Below, piece after piece: positions 1-8,400 of a stretch of DNA of 64,000 bases (position 1 is the first letter of the stretch; each line of letters starts with the position of its first letter). The stretch spans positions 166,821-230,820 of the forward strand of contig JAUIKM010000004.1 of assembly GCA_030430495.1 (NCBI GenBank), in the 5' to 3' direction. The stretch is from a bacterium (GTDB lineage: Bacteria; Bacteroidota; Ignavibacteria; Kapaibacteriales; UBA7675). The position numbers and the translations under genes are program-made. Under the pieces are notes generated by a model. It made no database searches. It worked only from the letters and a program-made list of their open reading frames with translations, and was not told the origin of the DNA.

Positions 1-3000
1 CGACCGTCCTCCGGATCGTAGTAGCGCAGACGATTGTAATACAGCCCGGATTCCTCGTCGTAGCGCCGCCCGGCAAACATGTAGGGATTTCCGACAGCCG
101 AGGCGGAACGCACCGTGTAACTTGCATCGTAGATCGTGACCGCGCCGTAGGGATCGTATTCATAGCGCTCAACCACGTTGCCGGAGTTGTCCGTTACCGC
201 CACAATCGATCCGAGAGCGTCGGCGTGGTAGTAGTAGTCCTGCCCGCCGCGCCGCATGCTCAGCACTTCGTCGGACTCGATTCCGTACACGTAAGTGGCC
301 TGCACCGTGCCGGAACCATCGCGCTCTTCAATCACATTGTTGTCAAGGTAGTAGTATTTCACCGTACCCGCCGCCGTGGTCTTCTCGATGCGGCGTCCCA
401 ACGGGTCGTACTTGTACGCCGCCGTGGAACCGCCGTTAATGTTCATTAAACGATGTGCGCCGTTGTACGCAAAGCTGTTGCTGCCGTCCGACGTCCGGTT
501 GCCGTTAACATCGTAGACCGGCGTGCGCGGCACGCCGCCCTCGACAATCCCCGAATACTCGTGCATGTTGTTGTTTGTGTAGGTCGTCGTCGTGCCGCCC
601 ACCACGCGCGTGGCGCGGTCGCTGGACGCCGTGTAGGTGTAATCCGAGTTCTGCAGCACCGGTGAAATCACGCCGCTGTTGTCCGTACCGAACTGATGGT
701 TCGTCAGTTGGCCCGTGGCGTCATGCGTCATGCTTTCCGAGTGTGTCGGACGGTGCCCCTTGATGATATAGTCGCGCATATTCTGGCAGTTGTAGCTGTA
801 CGCAAAGTCGACAAAAGCCAGTGGATTGTGGACCAGAGACGTGATCCGCCCGCCCGCGTCCAGCGTCGCCGCCATGCTCGTTCCGTTGACCGGATAACTC
901 CGGCTCGTCATCAGATCGGCGGCGTTGAACGTATTTGCAACCAGCGTCACGCCGCTCTCTTTGATCGCCGTCGGTCGATACCGAATGTCGGCCTGAATAT
1001 CGATCGCCCGCCCGGAGGGATAGGATATCGACTTGATGCGGTTGGCATCGTCATACGACACCGTCGTCGTCAGCCCGTTAAGTGTTTCGCTGGTAAGACG
1101 ACCGCGCGCATCGTAGGTGAAACTGAGTGATGCGTCGTTGTTGGTGGCTGTTGCTATCAAACCCGCCGCGTTGTACGTGAACACGTCGTCGTTGGCTCCC
1201 GGATAATCGCGCGTCTCCATGCGCCCCAGTTCGTCATAAGCCAGCGTCGTAACGCCGCCGCCCGGGTCCGTGATCGTCGTCAACTGATCGGTATTGTTGT
1301 AGGTAAAACTGCGCACGCTGCCGTCGGCGAATTCTTCCGTCAGACGGTTGCCGCGGTTGTCGTAGGTGTAGGCCGTCTCATTGAGCTCCGCATCGGTCTG
1401 TGTTAACAGATTGCCGACGCAATCATAGGTCATGGCCTGCACGTTGCCGGACGCGTCGGTTCTGGAAGTCATGCGGCGCAGCAGGTCCCACAGGTAGGAG
1501 ATTGTCTGCCCGCAGCGCTCCTCGCTCACCACGTTCGAAACCTGATCGTAGCCGATAGTCGTTTTAACGCCCATCGGATCGGTCACTCCCGTCAGTCGAT
1601 CCAGCGCATCGTACTCGTACTGCGTCACATTGTTAAGTGCGTCCGTATGCGTCAGCACCTGTGAATTGTCGTTGTAGGTGTACGACTCGATCGTGCCAAG
1701 CAGATCGCTCACCTGCGTCGGGCGGTTTAACGCATCATAAGTTGTTGTAATCAGATTCCCGCCCGGTCCCGACTCCGTCAGCACATTGCCGTTGCAGTCG
1801 TATGTGTACAGCGTCAGCTCACCCTCCGCGTCCGTATAGGATGTCTGGTTGCCGTCCACGTCGTAGCCGTAGCTCTCAACCAGCCCGCCGGGGCGCGTTA
1901 TCGACGTCAACTGCCCCGCAGCGTCGCGGCCGATGGACATCTGATATCCGAGCGGACCGTCGACCTGCTGAAGCATTGAGTGATCGTCGTAGGTATAGGT
2001 GTAGGTGCGGTTCTCGCCGTCCGTCAGCGAGAGCGGCTTGCCGTTGGCGTCGTAGCTGAATTGCGCCACCGTTAAACCGCCGATGCTGATTTGCGTTACC
2101 CTGTTTAACTCGTCGTACACGCCGGTCGTAACCGTGCCGTCGGCTTCGGTGATCGAGACTTCATTGCCGTTGGCGTCATATGCGTAGGTGCGGACGTAAT
2201 TCAACGCGTCCGTCATCTTGGTCAGGCGGTCCACATCGTCGTACTCGTACGACGTCACGCCGCCGTCAAAATCTGTCTCCTGTGTTGTATTGCCGTTGGC
2301 GTCGTAGCTGTACGTACGGAAATTGCCGAGGGCATCCGTTAACTTGACGAGTCGTCCCTGGCTGTCGTATTCCTGCTGCGTGCTGTTGCCCATCGCATCG
2401 ATAAGCTCAATCTCTTCGCCGTATTCGTTGTACACCGTTTCCGTATACGTTCCGTCGGGCAGCGTCGCGCGCGTCTGGCGGTCCAGGATATCGAAAGTGT
2501 ACGTCGTAATGGCATTGTTGCCGTCGGTCTCCGAATCCATGTTGTAGTTGGCGTCGTAGCTCATCGTTTTGACGCATCCGCCCGGCGTCGTCATCGTCAG
2601 CATCTCATTCATCAGATCGTAGGTGTAGGTCGTCGTCTGGTTCAGCGCGTTCGTGGAGCTCAGGAGGTTGCCCGCTCCGTCATAGGTGCGCGAATCAACC
2701 GACGTGCCGATCTGGACCAGGTTGCGGTTGCCGCAGGCGTCGTAGGAATACGAGATCATGTTGCCTTCGCCGTCGGTCTCCGTCAGCAGATTGCCCTGCG
2801 CATCATAACTGTAACTCCGCGTGATGCCGAGCGGCTGATTGACCGTGACCATGTTCCCCGACCCGTCGTAGCTGTAATTCGTCGTGTTGCCGCGCGCATC
2901 CGTCACGGATGACAGGCGGTCGCTGGCGGGTTCGTAGGTCATCGTGATGGTATTGAGAAGCGCATCCGTAACCGTCAGCATGTTCCCGAGCGCGTCATAG

Positions 3001-4025
3001 GTCATCGTCGTGACGTTGCCGTTCGCGTCCGTCATGCTCGTCATGTTGTTTTGTGCGTCGTAGGTGTAGGCCTCCGTCATGCCGCAACAGGCGCCGTCAA
3101 TCTGCACCAGGCGCCCAAGCCCGTCAAAAGTGTAGTCGATATCGCGCGTCGTGCCGGCGCCGTGCTGTGTCACGGTGTTAACCGGCAGCCCATAGGCTAT
3201 CGTCGTGGTTGACAGAGCATTCGTCAGGCTGCTCACCCGCCCAGAAGCGTCATAACCGATGTTAAACAACGACCCGCGCGCATCCTGCAGTTGCGTCATG
3301 TTGCGATTGACATCGTAGGTGTAGCTGATCGTGTGTCCGTTCGGATCCGTAATCGACTGCAGGTTGCCGAACGCGTCGTATCCCAGCGATACCTGACGCG
3401 CCGGCGTGGTGCTCGGATCGTCGATCGTCGTTAACTGGCCGCCGCTGAACGTCAGCGTAATCATGCGGCCGCAGGGATCGGTTATCGTCTGCGGATATCC
3501 CGAACCGTCATAGGTGATCGACTGCGTGTTGCCGTTGCGGTCCGTAATCGACGTAATGCGCTTGTGCTCGCCGTTGGAAAACTCCATCACCATGCCGTCA
3601 AGCGTGGTCAGACGGTACTCGTTCGGCGCATACTCCTCCAGCACGTCGTAAATGCCGGTCGGCGCATCGTAGCCGCTGCCGTTCCAGGTGAACAGATCCG
3701 ACGAGCCGTCGGGATAACGCATCAACACGTCCGAACCCACAAACTCATATGCCGTGTTAAACGAGCTGGTCCATCCGTAGCCGTAGCCGAAATCGTTCGC
3801 GGTCGATTGGGAGTTGTAAACAAAGCCGATGGCCAGACTGTTTTCTCCGCCCGGTCCCGGTAATGCGTAAAGCGCATTTTTGTAGTACAAATTGCCGCTG
3901 TAGGTGTTAACCTCCAGCCCGGCGGGCCCCTTAAGGTTGGGCCGTGCGGTGTTTTGCGCGCTGAGCTGTAATGGCAACATCAGGACAGCACAAAGCGCCG
4001 CGAACCAACAATAGTGTTGTTTCAT
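1..4025 (-). CDS. YD-repeat (Rhs) exported protein, copy 1, 3' end cut by window edge
   Basis: Exported Rhs/YD-repeat polypeptide. The frame is open from an ATG at 4025 to the left edge, giving about 1341 codons. It begins with a signal peptide (MKQHYCWFAALCAVLMLP...LSAQ) and then carries many YD repeats of the type YDxxGN(L/M)xxxTDxxG. It is a close paralogue of the complete gene at 5482-10464 and aligns with it from the first residue. The left edge falls at NRLRYYDPEDGR, just before the conserved end of the Rhs core, so only the variable C-terminal domain is missing. In known Rhs proteins the YD repeats form a hollow beta shell around the C-terminal effector; that applies here by family inference. 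A conserved hairpin lies in its leader (4165-4204). Its C-terminal activity cannot be told from this window. Confidence 0.93.
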   Translation of the reverse strand, partial: MKQHYCWFAALCAVLMLPLQLSAQNTARPNLKGPAGLEVNTYSGNLYYKNALYALPGPGGENSLAIGFVYNSQSTANDFGYGYGWTSSFNTAYEFVGSDVLMRYPDGSSDLFTWNGSGYDAPTGIYDVLEEYAPNEYRLTTLDGMVMEFSNGEHKRITSITDRNGNTQSITYDGSGYPQTITDPCGRMITLTFSGGQLTTIDDPSTTPARQVSLGYDAFGNLQSITDPNGHTISYTYDVNRNMTQLQDARGSLFNIGYDASGRVSSLTNALSTTTIAYGLPVNTVTQHGAGTTRDIDYTFDGLGRLVQIDGACCGMTEAYTYDAQNNMTSMTDANGNVTTMTYDALGNMLTVTDALLNTITMTYEPASDRLSSVTDARGNTTNYSYDGSGNMVTVNQPLGITRSYSYDAQGNLLTETDGEGNMISYSYDACGNRNLVQIGTSVDSRTYDGAGNLLSSTNALNQTTTYTYDLMNEMLTMTTPGGCVKTMSYDANYNMDSETDGNNAITTYTFDILDRQTRATLPDGTYTETVYNEYGEEIELIDAMGNSTQQEYDSQGRLVKLTDALGNFRTYSYDANGNTTQETDFDGGVTSYEYDDVDRLTKMTDALNYVRTYAYDANGNEVSITEADGTVTTGVYDELNRVTQISIGGLTVAQFSYDANGKPLSLTDGENRTYTYTYDDHSMLQQVDGPLGYQMSIGRDAAGQLTSITRPGGLVESYGYDVDGNQTSYTDAEGELTLYTYDCNGNVLTESGPGGNLITTTYDALNRPTQVSDLLGTIESYTYNDNSQVLTHTDALNNVTQYEYDALDRLTGVTDPMGVKTTIGYDQVSNVVSEERCGQTISYLWDLLRRMTSRTDASGNVQAMTYDCVGNLLTQTDAELNETAYTYDNRGNRLTEEFADGSVRSFTYNNTDQLTTITDPGGGVTTLAYDELGRMETRDYPGANDDVFTYNAAGLIATATNNDASLSFTYDARGRLTSETLNGLTTTVSYDDANRIKSISYPSGRAIDIQADIRYRPTAIKESGVTLVANTFNAADLMTSRSYPVNGTSMAATLDAGGRITSLVHNPLAFVDFAYSYNCQNMRDYIIKGHRPTHSESMTHDATGQLTNHQFGTDNSGVISPVLQNSDYTYTASSDRATRVVGGTTTTYTNNNMHEYSGIVEGGVPRTPVYDVNGNRTSDGSNSFAYNGAHRLMNINGGSTAAYKYDPLGRRIEKTTAAGTVKYYYLDNNVIEERDGSGTVQATYVYGIESDEVLSMRRGGQDYYYHADALGSIVAVTDNSGNVVERYEYDPYGAVTIYDASYTVRSASAVGNPYMFAGRRYDEESGLYYNRLRYYDPEDG

Positions 4026-4164
4026 GGTCAATTCTCGCAGTTTGCTTGTGTTGAAAAACAAGACGTGGGGTTAAAACAAAACGCAGTCGCCTTCGCCCTG
4101 TGAAATTGGGACGAAGATCGCTTCTGGTAAAACGCGTGTGAAGAATCTCCTCAGGGATTTGTTG

Positions 4165-4204
4165 AACGGCGAGCTTCTATCATCTCCTGTTTGTTTTCGC
4201 CGTT
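4165..4204 (-). promoter_or_regulatory. conserved leader hairpin upstream of rhs copy 1
   Basis: An 8-bp inverted repeat (AACGGCGA at 4165-4172, TCGCCGTT at 4197-4204) sits about 140-180 bases before the Rhs start. The same stem recurs before the second copy (10605-10642), while the loop and flanks differ. Conservation of the stem suggests a structured leader or protein-binding site. The role is unknown. Confidence 0.4.
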
Positions 4205-4519
4205 TGTAATGTGAATTACTCGGTCAACATGATCCCGACTCGGCGGTGACATAAATGGCAGTGAAATGTCCCCGTCCAATCGTGGCGACGAAAATAGACA
4301 ATTGACCTATTCGGCACAAGAGCAGTTTGCAATTTTTTTACCGGCGCGTTTCGAATTTGAACCATTCCGTAAATACAGCCCGCAAACACCTCCCACAGCG
4401 AACCCCTCTTAAACTATTTGGCAACGTGAATAAAACAAATCTCGCAAAGTGAATCATCGCCGTCATTAAACTTCTGCGCTCGCGCAATCCCGATTGCAGC
4501 GCCCTCCTGCTGCGCACGT

Positions 4520-4556
4520 CCGGCTCGCTTTCTGACATCACTGTTTACCAGGGAGT
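4520..4556 (-). repeat. dispersed motif copy (GACAAACAAGA...AAGCRAGCCG family)
   Basis: On the minus strand this reads GGTAAACAGTGATGTCAGAAAGCGAGCCGG in two conserved parts: a GRYAAACARGA-like half and an AAAGCGAGCCG half separated by a short variable spacer. It is one of about eight copies in intergenic DNA of this window. It lies inside the duplicated rhs upstream region and its partner is at 10950-10984. Confidence 0.45.
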
Positions 4557-4640
4557 TTAACATGGCGAGCCCATGTGTCAACTCCACGGCCTCCCGCACA
4601 CCACGCTTCATTGCGTCTGTATTCCGGTATAAAAGTCGAT

Positions 4641-4678
4641 AAAAAAAAAGGAGCCGTGAACCCAAAGGCTCACAGCTC
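4641..4678 (-). terminator. intrinsic terminator after the small T9SS gene
   Basis: On the minus strand a 12-bp stem (GAGCTGTGAGCC / GGTTCACGGCTC, two G-U pairs) with loop TTTG is followed by nine T residues. It lies 55 bases after the stop codon at 4734. The two wobble pairs would be C-A mismatches on the other strand, which supports the minus direction. The stem sequence closely resembles hairpins at 34889-34917 and 35307-35334. Confidence 0.85.
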
Positions 4679-4733
4679 ATGTGTGGTCTTGCGCACTTTC
4701 AGCTTGTCTTGCAGTAAATATCCGCTGCAAGCT

Positions 4734-5414
4734 CTAACGCTGTATCACAAAACTTCCCGTTACCAGTTCCCCGGCAACGCGCAGCTGACAGTGATAAACA
4801 CCCGCGCCAAGTGTCGCCACGTCGAGTCCCACGGCGTGCTCGCCGGAAGCCTGCCGCGCGTTGATCGGCGTGGCAATGTGGCGTCCCAGACGGTCGTGAA
4901 TCTCAAGTGAGACAACGCCCGAAGCCTGAAGGTCGTAGTGAATCGTGATGTAGTCGCGCGCCGGATTCGGCGCTACCCACAGCTGCGCCGCAGGCGGCGT
5001 ACCCGCCGTGACGCTCGTAACCTCGCCGCGACCAAGCCGCCCGCTCCACGTCGCGTCGCAGCCGTTTGCGTCCACAACCTGCAGGTAGAACTCACCCTCG
5101 TTTAACTGATCGATGTTCTCGCCGACCATGACGTGGCCGGGTGTGCTCCACTGACAGGTGTAGGGCGGCATTCCGCCCGAAACGTTCACTTCGAGTGCGC
5201 CGTCGGACATGCCCGCCGCGCTCACGCCGCGGACCGTCACTTCCAGATGCAGCGTCTCCGGACAGGGGCGCACGTACGACTCATTGCGCTGTGCGCCTTC
5301 CGTTATTACTGAACCGTTCTGCGCCCGCACATCTGCGGTTCCCGACAACACTAACAAAGAAAAACACGCCAGGAAGGCAGCGCCCAGTCCTTTGTTAAAC
5401 AATTTGGATTTCAT
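4734..5414 (-). CDS. T9SS-sorted protein with SprB-like repeat
   Basis: A 226-residue secreted or surface protein. Residues 1-32 are a signal peptide (hydrophobic core FLACFSLLVLSGT, ending VRAQ). Residues about 52-120 look like one SprB-type repeat: GMSDGALEVNVSGGMPPYTCQW followed by GEFYLQVVDANGCDATW, the usual 'G...G.I...V.GG.pPY...W' pattern. Residues about 147-226 form a T9SS C-terminal sorting domain (WVAPNPARDYITIHY, LEIHDRLGR, AGVYHCQL, ending SFVIQR). It starts 67 bases after the stop of the complete rhs gene on the same strand, so it is probably co-transcribed with it, and it is followed by a strong terminator. It does not resemble an immunity protein for the Rhs toxin. The biological role is not known. 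Confidence 0.88.
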   Translation of the reverse strand: MKSKLFNKGLGAAFLACFSLLVLSGTADVRAQNGSVITEGAQRNESYVRPCPETLHLEVTVRGVSAAGMSDGALEVNVSGGMPPYTCQWSTPGHVMVGENIDQLNEGEFYLQVVDANGCDATWSGRLGRGEVTSVTAGTPPAAQLWVAPNPARDYITIHYDLQASGVVSLEIHDRLGRHIATPINARQASGEHAVGLDVATLGAGVYHCQLRVAGELVTGSFVIQR

Positions 5415-5481
5415 GGTTGTATTCCTGTATAAAGTTAATTGTCAATGGTAGTATCAGGTATTCAGTATACGCTTGCCGGGA

Positions 5482-8400
5482 CTACAGCCAGCGGCTCGCG
5501 AAGCCCTCATAGGTGTCAGCGTTATTGCGCAGTTGCCAGGGTCGCAGGTTAACACTGATGCGAGGGCCGCCCAGGAACCAGAAGCGGTCCCGGTGATAAC
5601 CGCCGAGGGGATCGGCCGCCCTGGTCGAACGCCAGCCGACGTCCAGATACCCGAAGTCGAGCGTCCATGCCCGCCAGTGCGACATCTCGTGGTAAATGAT
5701 CAATCCGCGACGGCGGGCGTCGTCACGCGTCGTACCGCCGTTGAAGAATGCCGGACACAGACGGATTTTGGAGGAGTTTGCGCCGTACCACGCCGGTGTC
5801 CCACCGCCGCACATGCCAAAGCCGAGCTGGCATTCAAAATGCATTTCCTCATTAAATCCCGTGTGAATTCGGTTGACCTTCAAAGCGATCTCCAGCGTCT
5901 GCAAGTTGCGCTGAATGGGATCTTCGCTTACGCCGAACCAATCGCGCAGATCCTGACGCGTCTGCGCGCGCGAGGCAGCCGTTCCGCCGCCGAACAGCAG
6001 GTCCATCATCTCGGTCTGCGTCCTTGTGCTGATGCGCAACGAATGACAAATTGCATCCGCAACCATCTGCCTCTCCGCTGGACTGCAATTCGTGAATCGC
6101 AATTGCAGAGTCCGTGCCTGTGCCGGACAGAATACCTGCATGCGCGCCCGATCCGGGAACAACTTGCGCCGGATCATCTGCGGCAAGGCATTAATAATTG
6201 GTCGAACCGCGTTCACAACCTGGTTGACGACGTTTCTGATGCCGTTGACAACTCTGTTAACCGTTCTGCGTACCGGTTGAACTATGTTCCTGTTGATCCA
6301 GTTTCCGGCCCGGCGACATGCGCGGCCGATCAGACCACTCGGATCGACAAAATCACCAGGGCTGTTGTTAACGTAGGCGTATGCATTTCCGGCATTGGCC
6401 GGGTCGCCCCAAACGCCCAACGGATCACGCCGCAGGAATCGTCCGTCCGACGGATCGTAGTAGCGCAGTCGATTGTAGTACAGACCCGATTCCTCGTCAT
6501 AGCGCCGACCGGCAAACATGTAGGGATTGTCAATCGCCGAACCGGAGCGGATCGTATAACTCGCATCGTAAACAGTAACGGCGCCGTAGGGATCGTATTC
6601 ATAGCGCTCCACAACACTTCCGGCATTGTCCGTCACCGCCACAACCGAACCGAGCGCGTCGGTGTGATAGTAGTAGTCCTGCCCGCCGCGCTGCATGTTT
6701 AATACATCGTCGGTTTCCACGCCGTGCACATAAGTCGCCAATACTGTCCCGCCGCCGTCGCGCTCCTCAATGACGTTGTTGTCGAGGTAGTAGAAGTTAA
6801 CAGTTCCCGCCGCAGTCTGTTTCTGAATGCGCCGTCCCAGCGGATCGTACTTGTAACTCGCCGTTGCACCGCCGTTAATATCGATCAATCGATGTGCGCC
6901 GTTATAGGCAAAGCTGTTCGTTCCGTCGGATGTCAGGTTGCCGTCTGCGTCGTAGGCCGGAGTGCGCGGCACGCCGCCCTCGACGATGTTTGTGTACTCG
7001 TGCAGATTGTTGTTGGTATATGTCGTCGTCGTGCCGCCCGCCACGCGTGTCGCGCGGTCGTTCGCTGCCGTGTACGTGAAGTCCGTGTTCTGCAGTACCG
7101 GGGAAATGCTACCGCTGTTGTCCGTACCGAATTTGTGATTTATCAGTCGGCCGGTCGCATCGTGCGTCATGCTCTCCGAATGCGTCGGACGATGCCCCTT
7201 AACGACGTAATTGCGCAGATCCTGGCAGGCATAGCTGTAGGTAAAGTCCACAAACGCCAGCGGATTGTGCAACAGAGTGGTAATGCGTCCCAATGCATCG
7301 TGTGTTGCCGTCAGACTCGTGCCGTTCAGTGGAAAGCTGCGGTTTGTTAATAGATCCGCCGCATTGTAGGTATTCGAAACCAGCGTTGCGCCGCCCTCCT
7401 TGAAAGCGGTGGGACGATAGCGTTGGTCCGCGTGAATGTCGATTGCGCGACCCGACGGATAGGTGATCGACTTGATGCGATTAACGTCGTCGTAGGAAAC
7501 CGATGTCGTCAGGCCGTTCAGTGTCTCGCTGGTCAGGCGCCCGCGCGCGTCATAGCTGAAACTCAGCGAGGCGTCGTTGTTCGTCGCAGTGGCCAGCAGG
7601 CCTTCCGTGTTGTAGGTAAACGCATCGTCATTGGTCCCCGGATAGTCGCGGTTCGCGATGCGCCCCAGCCCGTCGTACGTCAGCGTCGTAATACCGCCGC
7701 CCGGATCGGTGATTGTTTTCAGCTGACCAACGCCGTTATATGTGAAGGTGCGCATGCTGCCGTCCGCAAACTCTTCACTGATGCGCTGACCATGGGCATT
7801 GTAGGCGTAGGTAGTCTGGTTTAATTCCGCATCCACCTGCGTCAGCATGTTCCCAACGCAGTCGTATGTCATCGTGCGCGTGTTGCCGCCTGCGTCCGTA
7901 ATCGATGTTAAACGTCGCAGAATATCCCATACGTAGGAAATCGTTTGCCCGCAACGTTTTTCACTCGTCAGATTGGACATGTCGTCGTAGGTGTATTCAG
8001 TTTTCACGCCAAGCGGATCAGTTACACCTGTCAGGCGGTTGAGCGCGTCGTATTCCATCGTTGTTGTATTGTTCAAAGCGTCGGTACGGGTAAGCACCTG
8101 CGAGTTGTCGTTGTACGTCAATGTTTCAATCGTTCCCAGCAGGTCGCTTATCTGCGTCGGGCGGTTCATGGCATCATAAGTCGTGCTGATAACATTGCCG
8201 CCCGGCACCGATTCGGTTAACACGTTGCCGTTGCAGTCGTGCGTGTAGAGCGTTAACTCTCCGTTGGGATCGGTGTAGGACGACTGGTTGCCGTCTACGT
8301 CATAGCCGAAACTCTCAACAAGACCGCCCGGACGCGTCACGGACGTCACCCGCCCCATCGCATCGCGACCAAAGACCATCTGATAGCCGAGCGGGCCGTC

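Larger units (their letters stand above)
1..4560. repeat. tandem duplication, left copy (rhs plus upstream DNA)
   Basis: This stretch matches 6442-10990 throughout the Rhs coding region and for about 530 bases upstream of the start codon. Upstream landmarks shared in the same order are the leader hairpin, a block reading TTGACCTATTCGGCACAAGA, and an end block with GATTGCAGCGCCCTCCTGCT. The copies differ by many substitutions but few indels, so the duplication is not recent. The other half of the left copy is outside the window. Confidence 0.88.

Noticed and set aside
4414..4680. 88-codon gene on the minus strand between the rhs copies
   Set aside because: It runs through the terminator and the duplicated noncoding block; the counterpart in the other copy does not keep the frame.
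4734..5414. Immunity protein for the Rhs effector
   Set aside because: The next gene has a signal peptide, a SprB-like repeat and a T9SS tail, unlike a cytoplasmic or membrane immunity protein.
5473..6702. 409-codon open frame on the plus strand opposite the rhs gene
   Set aside because: It lies entirely antisense to the metallopeptidase end of the rhs gene, has no signal, domain or ribosome-binding site, and is expected from codon bias of the YD repeats.
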